Source: Caryophanales bacterium
GTDB lineage: Bacteria; Bacillota; Bacilli; CAJFEE01
NCBI GenBank assembly: GCA_029256085.1
Contig: JAQSYP010000005.1
Span: forward strand, 1-64,000
Direction of reading: 5' to 3'
Length of the DNA stretch: 64,000 nt
The stretch's first letter is position 1, and every line of letters begins with the position of its first letter. Below are positions 39,612 to 49,381 of this stretch, piece after piece. A program made the position numbers and the translations under genes. The notes under the pieces are model-generated. The model was not told the origin of the DNA. It ran no database searches and saw nothing but the letters and a program-made list of their open reading frames with translations.

Positions 39612-40616
39612 ATGCTGTTTAGTCAAGCAAGAAGCAAAATATATGGGTTACTATTAATAACAATAACTCTATTAATTTGCATGGTGCTTAGTATTGTACT
39701 TGGATATACAGATACTAGTATAAATACGGCAATTAACGCCTTTCAAAATTTCAATAACTCAAATGAACATATTATTATAAAGGATGTTAGATTACCCCGT
39801 GCGCTAATTGCTGCTGTAGTAGGTTCAAGCCTCGGGATCTCAGGAGCACTAATGCAAGCACTCACAAAAAATCCATTAGCATCTCCAGATATACTCGGGG
39901 TGAATGCGGGGGCAAGTTTTTTTGTTGTAGTTGGGATGATGTTCTTCTCGGCGACAAGTTTACAAGCATTTACTTGGACTGCTTTTCTCGGTGCAGCAAT
40001 CGCAGCTTTTACGGTTTACTTTTTAAGTGGTATCGGAAGTGACGGATTAACACCGATGAAGCTAACGCTCGCTGGTGCAGCAATTGCAGCATTATTTTCA
40101 TCTTTAACACAAGGCCTTTTAGTAATAGATGAATCTACTTTAGATCAAGTTTTGTTCTGGTTAGCGGGTTCCGTTCAAGGTCGAAAATTAGAAATTCTTG
40201 ATACGGTATTGCCTTATATAGTAATTGCAACTATCACATCTTTAATTATATCTCAGAAAATTAACATCTTAACAATGGGAGAAGATGTTGCAAAAGGATT
40301 AGGACAACGAACAGGGAGTGTAAAAATAATTGCTGCAATAGTTATTATAGTACTTGCTGGGGGATCTGTTGCGATAGCTGGACCAATAGGTTTTATAGGT
40401 ATAATTGTTCCTCATATAGTCCGTTCCCTAGTCGGTAATGATTATAGATGGGTTTTGCCATACAGTGGTATCGTCGGTGCAATTCTTTTACTAGTCGCGG
40501 ATATAGGTGCTAGATATATAATAATGCCAGAAGAAGTGCCAGTTGGTATAATGACTGCTTTTATTGGTACACCACTTTTTATATATATCGCTCGTAAAGG
40601 GGGAAAGAAAATATGA
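39612..40616 (+). CDS. FecCD family iron-siderophore permease
   Basis: RLPRALIAAVVGSSLGISGALMQALTKNPLASPDILGVNAGASF. Confidence 0.95.
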   Translation: MLFSQARSKIYGLLLITITLLICMVLSIVLGYTDTSINTAINAFQNFNNSNEHIIIKDVRLPRALIAAVVGSSLGISGALMQALTKNPLASPDILGVNAGASFFVVVGMMFFSATSLQAFTWTAFLGAAIAAFTVYFLSGIGSDGLTPMKLTLAGAAIAALFSSLTQGLLVIDESTLDQVLFWLAGSVQGRKLEILDTVLPYIVIATITSLIISQKINILTMGEDVAKGLGQRTGSVKIIAAIVIIVLAGGSVAIAGPIGFIGIIVPHIVRSLVGNDYRWVLPYSGIVGAILLLVADIGARYIIMPEEVPVGIMTAFIGTPLFIYIARKGGKKI

Positions 40617-41668
40617 AAAAACATATCCCGTTACGGATGTATAAAGGTGCAATTTCATTCTTATTGGATAAAAAAGCTCTTTTAATAATTTTGAGTTTTA
40701 TAATTTTTTTCTTCTTTATCTTCCTAATAAGTGTTGGGATGGGTGAGACTTATATACAACCGCTAAAAGTACTTTCAATACTATTAGGAAATGGCGAAGA
40801 TTTTGAAAGTTTAATAGTGAATACATTCCGAATGCCAAGGATACTCGTAGCAATTTTAGCTGGAATGAGTTTAGCAGTTGCAGGTGCGATTTTGCAAGCA
40901 GTAGTTCGTAATCCACTTGCATCACCAGATATTATCGGAATTACTGGGGGAGCATCTGTCGCTGTTGTATTATTTTTAGCAATATTTAGCGATGAAAATA
41001 ATGCTTTAACTGTGAGTATTAATTGGCTACCACTTAGTGCATTTATTGGAAGCTTGATTGTAACTTTCATACTTTATGCATTAGCTTGGAAAAATGGATT
41101 ATCACCTATAAGATTAATATTAATCGGAGTAGGAATGTGGGCATTTACAAAAGCTCTAACAACTATGTTTATGATAATCGGACCTATATATCGTTCAAGT
41201 CAAGCGAATATATGGATTACGGGCTCAGTGTACGGATCAAATTGGAGTAATGTATCAGTATTAGCACCAACTACGATAATATTAATGTTAATAACGTTGA
41301 TTGTTATTCGAAATATTAATATTCAAGAACTTGGTGATGAAATCGCAATTGGTGTTGGGTCAAAAGTTCAGATTCAACGATTTCTGTTGTTGCTTATTTG
41401 TACAGGTCTGATAGGTAGTGCTGTCGCTTTTGCGGGTGGTATTAGTTTCGTTGGACTAATGGCTCCTCATATATCAAGAAGATTAGTCGGTTCTTCATTC
41501 GGAGCATTGCTGCCTTTATCAGCAATTATCGGTGGAATAATTGTGTTAATGGCGGATTCAATAGGTAGAACGGTATTTCTCCCAATTGAAATTCCTGCAG
41601 GAGTATTTACTGCAGCAATCGGCGCACCTTACTTTATTTATCTTTTATATACCCAAAGAAAAAGATAA
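40613..41668 (+). CDS. FecCD family iron-siderophore permease
   Basis: RMPRILVAILAGMSLAVAGAILQAVVRNPLASPDIIGITGGASV. Confidence 0.95.
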   Translation: MKKHIPLRMYKGAISFLLDKKALLIILSFIIFFFFIFLISVGMGETYIQPLKVLSILLGNGEDFESLIVNTFRMPRILVAILAGMSLAVAGAILQAVVRNPLASPDIIGITGGASVAVVLFLAIFSDENNALTVSINWLPLSAFIGSLIVTFILYALAWKNGLSPIRLILIGVGMWAFTKALTTMFMIIGPIYRSSQANIWITGSVYGSNWSNVSVLAPTTIILMLITLIVIRNINIQELGDEIAIGVGSKVQIQRFLLLLICTGLIGSAVAFAGGISFVGLMAPHISRRLVGSSFGALLPLSAIIGGIIVLMADSIGRTVFLPIEIPAGVFTAAIGAPYFIYLLYTQRKR

Positions 41669-41686
41669 TTCGGAGGTTACGAAACA

Positions 41687-42496
41687 ATGTTTACATTAGA
41701 AACAGAAAAGCTGTCTTTAGCTTATGGCGAGAATTTAATAATAGAAGAATTAGACATTACGATTCCAAAAGGGGAAATTACTGTTTTTATAGGAAGTAAT
41801 GGTTGTGGAAAATCGACCTTATTGCGATCATTAGCTCGTTTGCTTAAGCCGAAATCAGGATCGATTATTATAAATGGTGATATGATATCCAAATTACCTA
41901 CGAAAGAAATTGCTAAGAATTTAGCCATTTTGCCTCAAGGTCCAATTGCCCCTGAAGGTTTAACAGTTTTACAACTAGTAAAGCAAGGGAGATATCCATA
42001 TCAAAAATGGTATAGGCAGTGGTCGGAAGAAGATGAAAGTATAGTTAATGATGCTCTTAGATCGACAGGAATGTTAGATCTTTCTGATAGACTAGTTGAT
42101 TCATTGTCAGGAGGGCAAAGACAACGTGCTTGGATTGCATTAACTTTAGCTCAAGATACTGAAATAATTTTACTAGATGAGCCAACGACATACTTAGATA
42201 TGACTCACCAAATTGAAATTTTAGACTTGCTATTTAGTCTCAATGAGAACGAAGGTAGAACAATTGTGATGGTATTGCACGATTTAAATTTAGCATGTCG
42301 ATATGCACATAATATCGTAGCGATAAAAAATAAGAAAGTTTATGCATCAGGGCAGCCAGAAAATATAATAAACGCGAAATTAGTATCAGATGTGTTCAAC
42401 ATGGATTGCAACGTAACACAAGATCCTTTATTTGGCACACCAATGTGTATTCCGCACGGTAAAGGTAGGATTGTTTTCCCGAAGGTGGGTATCTAA
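41687..42496 (+). CDS. Iron-siderophore ABC transporter ATP-binding protein
   Basis: [52 protein letters not shown]. Confidence 0.95.
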   Translation: MFTLETEKLSLAYGENLIIEELDITIPKGEITVFIGSNGCGKSTLLRSLARLLKPKSGSIIINGDMISKLPTKEIAKNLAILPQGPIAPEGLTVLQLVKQGRYPYQKWYRQWSEEDESIVNDALRSTGMLDLSDRLVDSLSGGQRQRAWIALTLAQDTEIILLDEPTTYLDMTHQIEILDLLFSLNENEGRTIVMVLHDLNLACRYAHNIVAIKNKKVYASGQPENIINAKLVSDVFNMDCNVTQDPLFGTPMCIPHGKGRIVFPKVGI

Positions 42497-42499
42497 TCA

Positions 42500-43219
42500 A
42501 TGGTAGAGTGCGTCTTCAAACATGATGATATTAGACTTTTAGAAGAAAACTATCGATTGACATTTGAAAATAATGATTGTGAGCTAACGACTGAAATAAT
42601 TAGTCTATTAGATAAAAACAATTTAATCTTATATTTTGAGAGACTTAAAGATCTTACTAATACTAATAGTGATAAAGTAGTTGCCTCACTTTTCGTTAAG
42701 AGATATAGTTTTTCAGTCCTTATTGCTCTTTATTCAATGAGTAAACTTAACAGTAGATTAAATTTTTCTATTAATAATATATCAATTGTAACTTCTCAAA
42801 ATTGTGATGCAAATTGGATACCTTCATTCAAATTCAAAAATATAGAATTTGCAAATTTAGAAGGATCTAAACGGGAATTTTTAAGAGAAGAAGTATTAAA
42901 TGATATATTTAAAGAGAATGTTGATGTCGTTTTCACACATATAAATAAAAGTGTTGGACTATCAAAATCCGTAATGTGGGAGAACCTTTACGTTTATATT
43001 CAGTGGATGTATAAAAATTTAATTAAAACGAATGATGTAAGTGATGAAGTTTTAGACGATTGGAATTACATTACGAAAGTAGCACCAGGTACCTTATTTG
43101 GTAAGTACCCTGAAAATCCTTTATCTAAGTTTTTATTATCTGAAAATAGAAAAACTTGTTGTCTAGCGTATTTATCAAATGGAAAAACAAAATACTGTAA
43201 AAAATGTCCGAAATCTTAA
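42500..43219 (+). CDS. FhuF-like ferric reductase ([2Fe-2S])
   Basis: C-terminal RKTCCLAYLSNGKTKYCKKCPKS (CC...CxxC) at end of siderophore operon. Confidence 0.8.
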   Translation: MVECVFKHDDIRLLEENYRLTFENNDCELTTEIISLLDKNNLILYFERLKDLTNTNSDKVVASLFVKRYSFSVLIALYSMSKLNSRLNFSINNISIVTSQNCDANWIPSFKFKNIEFANLEGSKREFLREEVLNDIFKENVDVVFTHINKSVGLSKSVMWENLYVYIQWMYKNLIKTNDVSDEVLDDWNYITKVAPGTLFGKYPENPLSKFLLSENRKTCCLAYLSNGKTKYCKKCPKS

Positions 43220-43235
43220 AAATGTTAAATAAAAT

Positions 43236-43269
43236 GGGTGCACAAAAGAATTTTCACTTTTGTGCACCC
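43236..43269. terminator. Bidirectional terminator
   Basis: gggtgcacaaaag-aattttca-cttttgtgcaccc. Confidence 0.75.
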
Positions 43270-43284
43270 TAATTAGTTTTTCGG

Positions 43285-43464
43285 TTACTTTTTTAGCTCC
43301 CAATAACATCTTTTAGGAGATGCAATTTTCTCTTCTTTTTTAAGTTGAGCCATAATCTTATCAACTTCTTTTCTATCAACACCTGTTTCTGTTGCAACTT
43401 GTCCTGCACTAACAGGCACATCTGTTTTTCCAAAAAATGCTAAAACTGCCTCATAATTTGCCAT
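43285..43464 (-). CDS. Small wHTH-like protein, 59 aa (below ORF-track cutoff)
   Basis: MANYEAVLAFFGKTDVPVSAGQVATETGVDRKEVDKIMAQLKKEEKIASPKRCYWELKK*; SD aaagga upstream of ATG. Confidence 0.8.
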   Translation of the reverse strand: MANYEAVLAFFGKTDVPVSAGQVATETGVDRKEVDKIMAQLKKEEKIASPKRCYWELKK

Positions 43465-43575
43465 TTTTATTAGTTCATCCTTTCAGAATGTATTTGATTT
43501 ATTTTACCAATAATTCTCTTGTGTTTCAAATTATGGTAAATTAGAATGAATGCCTTAATTTGCAGGAGTGAATAA

Positions 43576-44169
43576 ATGACTGAAGACTTTTACGATGAAA
43601 TTCTTAATGTAAGCACTTGTGGTGATCAAAATGGTTTTAACAAAATTTATCATTATCATCGGTATGAAGCAACACCTTATAGTGCGCTCGAAACACTTTT
43701 CGAAACATATAAGTTAAGAAGTAGTGATCATTGCGTTGACTTTGGATGTGGAAAAGGTCGCTTAAACTTTTATATTAATCATTTGTTTAATTCTACCGTA
43801 ATCGGTGTTGAAATGAACAAGCTCTTTTATCATGACGCTATCGAGAACTTAAATAGCTTTAATAAAAAGAGCAAGGATAAAATCCATTTTCACTGTTGTT
43901 TAGCAGAGGAATATGATATCACACCATTTGATAATCGTTTTTATTTTTTTAATCCATTTTCAGATCAAATTTTCATTACAGTAGTTAATAATATTTTACG
44001 GTCATACGAAGAAAAAAATCGAGAAATTGATTTGGTCTTATATTACCCATCAGAAGATTACATTTACTTCTTAGAAAACAATACCGTTTTTGAACTGATT
44101 TCCGAAATTAGACTTCCTGAACTATACAACACTAATAATCAAGAGCGATTTCTGATATATCGAATTTAA
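43576..44169 (+). CDS. Class I SAM methyltransferase
   Basis: DHCVDFGCGKGRLNFYINHLFNSTVIGVEMNKLFYHDA. Confidence 0.85.
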   Translation: MTEDFYDEILNVSTCGDQNGFNKIYHYHRYEATPYSALETLFETYKLRSSDHCVDFGCGKGRLNFYINHLFNSTVIGVEMNKLFYHDAIENLNSFNKKSKDKIHFHCCLAEEYDITPFDNRFYFFNPFSDQIFITVVNNILRSYEEKNREIDLVLYYPSEDYIYFLENNTVFELISEIRLPELYNTNNQERFLIYRI

Positions 44170-44234
44170 TAAATAAGTTTATTTCCCTGCTTTAGTGTAA
44201 AGATTATAAATAAAGCAGACAGGGGGATAAACAT

Positions 44235-44669
44235 ATGTTAAAAGGATATAAAGAGTTTGCCTTAAAATCGAACATTATTGATGTTGCTATAGGGGTAGTT
44301 ATTGGCGGAGCTTTTGGTAAAATTGTAACTTCACTAGTTAATGATATCTTAATGCCTATAGTAGGATTATTTTTAGGTAAGGTTGATTTATCAAATTTAT
44401 TTATTGCCTTAGGTGGAGGTAATTTTAATACAGTTCAGGAAGCGAAGAAGGCCGGGGTAGCAACTATTAACTTTGGACTATTCATAAACAATATTATAGA
44501 TTTTTTAATAATAACGTTGTCGATTTATATTGTTTTTAAACAAATGATTAAGTTTACAAAGAAAAATGAGAATAATAACGAGATTAAGACTAAGGAATGT
44601 CAATATTGTTTAAATGATATCAATGTCAAAGCTACTAGATGCCCAAGCTGTACATCAATTTTAGAATAA
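44235..44669 (+). CDS. mscL: Large-conductance mechanosensitive channel with C-terminal zinc ribbon
   Basis: [47 protein letters not shown]-term [24 protein letters not shown]. Confidence 0.93.
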   Translation: MLKGYKEFALKSNIIDVAIGVVIGGAFGKIVTSLVNDILMPIVGLFLGKVDLSNLFIALGGGNFNTVQEAKKAGVATINFGLFINNIIDFLIITLSIYIVFKQMIKFTKKNENNNEIKTKECQYCLNDINVKATRCPSCTSILE

Positions 44670-44713
44670 TATTAATCAAACGTTTGATTATGTAGAAAAG
44701 TTAGAGGTGTTAA

Positions 44714-45664
44714 ATGAGTTCTGACAATAAAATTAAAAATAAGTATTTTTATTCCATAAACTACCCAACATTTGAAGAACAGCTATGCAAAATGGAAATG
44801 AGATATTTATTTAATACAGAATTAAATGGAAAGAATTTTATATCTGATAAATATGTAAACCCGTCGAGAAGTCCTTATATTAAACAGTGCATTCGTATAT
44901 TGCTATCAGCAAATGCGTTAGATGAGCTTACTGAGGAAATTAGATCTAAAAACATTATTTTCAACGATTTTAAGGTTATTTATATTAAAATTGATGGAGG
45001 AGATGTAAGATACGACGAGTGGCTCACAAGTGCTAGGTTAGTAGCTGATGCAATAGATGGTGAAGCAGAAATGCACGAACCAAAAGTTCTTCTTGGACTG
45101 ACAAAATTTAATGGTAGATGGATTTTTGGTCTTTATGAGAAAAATAACATGGAGTGGCATACGCATGATAATAAGCCTAAAACATATAGCCATTCTTTAA
45201 GTATTCGTGATGCAAGAGCCATCGTAAATATTGCAGTAGGTAATAATCTTGATGCTAAAATAATTGACCCTTGTTGTGGTGTTGGTACCGTTGTAATTGA
45301 GGGTCTATCAATGGGACTTAATATTAAAGGTTCAGACATAAATCGTTTTACAGTGCGAAATGCCAAAGAAAACTTATTATATTTTGAAATGCCAGATGTA
45401 ATCTGTATGCAGGATATGCACACAATCGCTGAACAATATGATGTTGCTATTGTAGATATTCCATACGGCATTTTCGTACCAGTAACATTGGAACAACAAA
45501 CTGAAATTATTAAATCATCACGCCGAATCGCTGACAAACAAGTAATCATAACTTTTGAAAATATGAATGATGTATTTGAAACAGCAGGATTAGAGATTAT
45601 CGATCAATGCCAAGTTACTAAAGGTAAGTTTGTAAGATATGTGAGTGTATGTAAAAAGAAATAA
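44714..45664 (+). CDS. TRM11-like RNA methyltransferase
   Basis: PYIKQCIRILLSANALDEL; HSLSIRDARAIVNIA; IIDPCCGVGTVVIEGLSMG; VDIPYGIF. Confidence 0.85.
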   Translation: MSSDNKIKNKYFYSINYPTFEEQLCKMEMRYLFNTELNGKNFISDKYVNPSRSPYIKQCIRILLSANALDELTEEIRSKNIIFNDFKVIYIKIDGGDVRYDEWLTSARLVADAIDGEAEMHEPKVLLGLTKFNGRWIFGLYEKNNMEWHTHDNKPKTYSHSLSIRDARAIVNIAVGNNLDAKIIDPCCGVGTVVIEGLSMGLNIKGSDINRFTVRNAKENLLYFEMPDVICMQDMHTIAEQYDVAIVDIPYGIFVPVTLEQQTEIIKSSRRIADKQVIITFENMNDVFETAGLEIIDQCQVTKGKFVRYVSVCKKK

Positions 45665-45744
45665 AGAAGTAAAGAAGTTGCCCTAAATTCTAGAGCAACT
45701 TCTTTTATATTTGTTCTCGGAGATTGAAAGATTAATTAGTTTAT

Positions 45745-45887
45745 TACACGAAGCTAGAAACTGTTCGAAATGCATGCATTTCGCCAGCGGGAATAGCACG
45801 AGCCGAAAATCAATTTTTACAAGTTTCCACTTGCAAAAATTAGTTGAGGCCGTGCCCGCGGAAAGCGAGCAGTTTCTGCGAGTGTAA
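45745..45887 (+). repeat. Dispersed imperfect-palindrome element, copy B
   Basis: gctagaaactg...gcgggaatagcacgagccgaaaatca...acttgcaaaaattagttgaggccgtgcccgcggaaagcgagcagttt..gagtgtaa; reverse complement found at 49211-49341. Confidence 0.88.
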
Positions 45888-45931
45888 TTATAGAATTTTA
45901 TATTTTCTTTAACTTTAGGCGAAGGCAAAGT

Positions 45932-47347
45932 TTATTTCTGAATCGTATTCATGTAATTATATTGATACCAATGCTCAGCCGGGTTTTCTCTCTTAATAAA
46001 CTTTTCTTGAGACCATCTTTTATATTGAAAATCAGAAAGTTTATTGTCTTCATATGCCTGATTTACAGCTGGTGTGGCGTCTTCGGATAATTCCATTAAA
46101 TAATTAAAATCTAAATTGTCAGCAGTATACAAATTGTGTTTTGCAATAATTTGATCGATGTTTGCAAAGTTTAGGAAAATATAAAAACTTGCTGTTGCAC
46201 ATAGACCGTAAATAAACATGCTTTTCTCTGTCCAGATATAGATTATTAATAGTAGTAAAAGTACCCCTAGTAAAACAGTAAACACTGATACCATTATACG
46301 TAATGTTGTTTGACCAAATGTATCTATATATAAATTCATCTTATATAATGCTGAAACAACCATATTTAAAGTGTAAGCTGTTGTCAGCGAATAAAGGGAA
46401 TTTAGTAACATATTTACATTTCTTTTCGCACTTTTTACAAAAGATTTTAAGACAGTAATAAGCACTAGGTTGATAACAACAACAAATACAAGTTGGAAGA
46501 ATCCACTACGGGCATAATTTGCATAATTAAATCCGGGTGAATCTGAAGGTACTTGGAAATACAGATGAATTATTTGTGTGTAAGTGAAAACTGTATAAAG
46601 TACATTAAGTAAAATTAGTAAAGTGAAAATTACGACAACATCAATATTTAATTTAATATTGAAATTTGTATGTTTTGATAAATCAACAGTTTTAGTTGTT
46701 TGTGTATATAATAGCCCGAAAACAATACAAGTGAAAATGCATGATGCTAAAAATCTGAAAACAGTTTCTTCTTCAAAGACATTTAAATTTTCTAATATCA
46801 TCTGATAATTTGACTTAAATACAGCATCTGCTTCCATAAGCAATAAAGAAACTACTAACAAAATAGGTAAAGATATAATTAAACCTTTTAATATTGATTT
46901 ACTATATCCAGACGGCATTTTAGAGCTGAAAATTCCTTTTAAAATAATTGGATACTTAATTGAAGCAATCAACCCACTAATAAGTTCAACAAATAGTAAC
47001 CTTTTTAATATTGATATAAATTTTAATGATAAGTTTCCTTTTTGCAAAAACAGCAGCGAAAGTAGTATGCTTCCAGGAATTATAATTCCATTTAGAACCC
47101 TGAACATAGGATTCATAAAAATTCCGTACGATGCACTAAGTAATAAAGCTGTTAATAAAAAGAAATACCCGTAACCTGAACGTTTCCGTGAAGTCTTCGG
47201 AACAGCAATGAAGTATACAATATAAAATATAGAAGTAAAAATAATAGCTGATATTCCAAGAAATTTTAACATGAAAACATAAAAGCTAAGAAACATAACT
47301 AAAGGTAAAATTAGTAACCTATAGTTTACTTTGTTTTCATTGTTCAT
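45932..47347 (-). CDS. DUF4173 membrane protein
   Basis: 12+ TM; FNYANYARSGFFQLVFVVVINLVLI; C-term DFQYKRWSQEKFIKRENPAEHWYQYNYM. Confidence 0.85.
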   Translation of the reverse strand: MNNENKVNYRLLILPLVMFLSFYVFMLKFLGISAIIFTSIFYIVYFIAVPKTSRKRSGYGYFFLLTALLLSASYGIFMNPMFRVLNGIIIPGSILLSLLFLQKGNLSLKFISILKRLLFVELISGLIASIKYPIILKGIFSSKMPSGYSKSILKGLIISLPILLVVSLLLMEADAVFKSNYQMILENLNVFEEETVFRFLASCIFTCIVFGLLYTQTTKTVDLSKHTNFNIKLNIDVVVIFTLLILLNVLYTVFTYTQIIHLYFQVPSDSPGFNYANYARSGFFQLVFVVVINLVLITVLKSFVKSAKRNVNMLLNSLYSLTTAYTLNMVVSALYKMNLYIDTFGQTTLRIMVSVFTVLLGVLLLLLIIYIWTEKSMFIYGLCATASFYIFLNFANIDQIIAKHNLYTADNLDFNYLMELSEDATPAVNQAYEDNKLSDFQYKRWSQEKFIKRENPAEHWYQYNYMNTIQK

Positions 47348-47499
47348 AATCTCTACCTCCTAATCTAATTATTCATCTCAAGAGAATTATAAAATAATTT
47401 TTATTGAAAAACAATAATTAATTATTAATTTTTAATAATAAAGTTATGATAAACAACGTAAAGTCTTATTTGTTGCTTAAATTAACTTAATAGTTTAAA

Positions 47500-47514
47500 T
47501 TATAATTAATATCA
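47500..47514. promoter_or_regulatory. PerR-box-like site upstream of catalase
   Basis: ttataattaatatca versus consensus TTATAATNATTATAA (two mismatches). Confidence 0.45.
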
Positions 47515-47621
47515 TTTAATAATTACTTCACAAAACATACTAGAAGCATATTAACACACTTTGAGACATAAAAATATTGATTGTGTAGGGAATTAAAACT
47601 TATAAATATGGGAGGTAAACT

Positions 47622-49148
47622 ATGAATAAGAAAAAACCCCTGACAACAGCCAAAGGTATTCCGGTTTCTAATGATCAAGCGTCGGTTACTACTGGTTCGG
47701 CTTCAGGTTATACTCTAATGCAAGATGCACACTTAACAGAAAAGCTAGCCCATTTTAATCGTGAAAGAATTCCTGAAAGAGTTGTTCATGCAAAAGGTGC
47801 TGGAGCTGGTGGGTATTTCGAAGTTACCAATGACTTGTCTAAGTACACTCGCGCTAATTTTTTATCAGAAGTTGGTAAAAAAACTGAAATTTTTGTGAGA
47901 TTCTCAACAGTAGGTGGAGAAAAAGGATCTGCAGATGCTGAACGTGATCCTAGAGGTTTCGCAGTGAAGTTTTATACTGAGGAAGGTAATTACGATCTAG
48001 TTGGTAATAATACCCCAGTTTTCTTTATTCGCGATGCAATTAAATTTCCAGACTTTGTACATACGCAAAAAAGAAATCCACAAACTAATCTACCGGATCC
48101 AGATATGTTTTGGGATTTTCTATCATTAACACCAGAGTCAATCCATCAAGTTACAATCTTGTTTTCCGATAGAGGTACCCCGCAAGATTATCGTCACATG
48201 GATGGGTTCTCAAGTCATACATTTATGTGGTACAACAAGGATAATGAATATGTTTGGGTAAAATATCACTTTAAAACTGACCAAGGTAATAAAACATTGA
48301 CTGCAGAACAAGCAGAAGCAATGAAAGGTAAAGATGGTGATCATGCTACTCGCGATTTATTTGAAGCAATTGCAAAAGGTGATTTCCCTTCTTGGAGTGT
48401 CTATGTGCAAATAATGACGCCTGAGCAGGCTAAAGAGTATAAATTTGATCCGTTCGATGTAACTAAAGTTTGGTATCACACTGATTTCCCGTTAATCCCA
48501 GTTGGGAAAATGGTTTTAAATCGTAATCCTGAAAATTTCTTTGCTGAAGTTGAGCAAGCTGCATTTGCACCTAGCTCATTAGTACCAGGAGTTGCTGCTT
48601 CACCTGATAAACTACTTCAAGGAAGAATATTTGCATATGATGATGCCCAAAGATATAGATTAGGTGTTAATAATAATCAATTGCCAGTAAATGCATCTAA
48701 AAATGCAGTCAATACTAACCAACGTGATGGTGCAATGAGCTTTGTGAATGGTGGAAAGTTACCAAACTATTATCCTAATAGTCTTCAAGAAGTTGGTGAG
48801 CCTGATTTGGAGTTCGCACCACCGGCTGTAGAAATCCAAGCTGTCTTGGATAGGCACACGAAAGTGGTTGAAGATGTAGATTATGAACAGGCTGGAGAGT
48901 TGTATCGTAGAGTACTAGACTCAGAGGAAAAGCAAAATCTAGTTAAAAATATTGCAGGACATTTAGGTGCGGCGAAAGTTAACCTTCAATATCGTCAGGC
49001 AGCATTGTTTTATAAAGCAGACTCTGACTATGGTGGTAGAGTAGCTGCATTACTAAAGTTAAATATTGCTAAAGTAAAAGAACTTGCTGCTATGACAAAT
49101 GATGATCGAGTTAAAGCAACACTACTAGATGTTGAATACTCTTCATAA
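47622..49148 (+). CDS. katA: Catalase (monofunctional heme, KatA type)
   Basis: [89 protein letters not shown]. Confidence 0.97.
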   Translation: MNKKKPLTTAKGIPVSNDQASVTTGSASGYTLMQDAHLTEKLAHFNRERIPERVVHAKGAGAGGYFEVTNDLSKYTRANFLSEVGKKTEIFVRFSTVGGEKGSADAERDPRGFAVKFYTEEGNYDLVGNNTPVFFIRDAIKFPDFVHTQKRNPQTNLPDPDMFWDFLSLTPESIHQVTILFSDRGTPQDYRHMDGFSSHTFMWYNKDNEYVWVKYHFKTDQGNKTLTAEQAEAMKGKDGDHATRDLFEAIAKGDFPSWSVYVQIMTPEQAKEYKFDPFDVTKVWYHTDFPLIPVGKMVLNRNPENFFAEVEQAAFAPSSLVPGVAASPDKLLQGRIFAYDDAQRYRLGVNNNQLPVNASKNAVNTNQRDGAMSFVNGGKLPNYYPNSLQEVGEPDLEFAPPAVEIQAVLDRHTKVVEDVDYEQAGELYRRVLDSEEKQNLVKNIAGHLGAAKVNLQYRQAALFYKADSDYGGRVAALLKLNIAKVKELAAMTNDDRVKATLLDVEYSS

Positions 49149-49153
49149 CTAAT

Positions 49154-49190
49154 AAAACCCTATTTTCAGATTTCCGAAAATAGGGTTTTT
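49154..49190 (+). terminator. Catalase terminator
   Basis: aaaaccctattttcagatttccgaaaatagggttttt. Confidence 0.75.
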
Positions 49191-49210
49191 AAGTAAAGAG
49201 AGTAAAAACA

Positions 49211-49341
49211 TTACACTCGAAGTAACTGCTCGCTTTCCGCGGGCACGGCCTCAACTAATTTTTGCAAGTTTACACTTGAAAAAATGGATTTTCGGCTCGC
49301 GCTATTCCCGCAGGAGTCTCGCAGTTTCTGACTTTGTGTAA
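49211..49341 (-). repeat. Dispersed imperfect-palindrome element, copy C (inverted relative to B)
   Basis: Reverse complement aligns along full length with 45745-45887. Confidence 0.88.
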
Positions 49342-49381
49342 TAATATAATCTTTACTATCTAAGAGGACATGGCTTATTAA

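Noticed and set aside
45133-45549. Minus-strand ORF 138 aa
   Set aside because: Antisense to TRM11-like methyltransferase.
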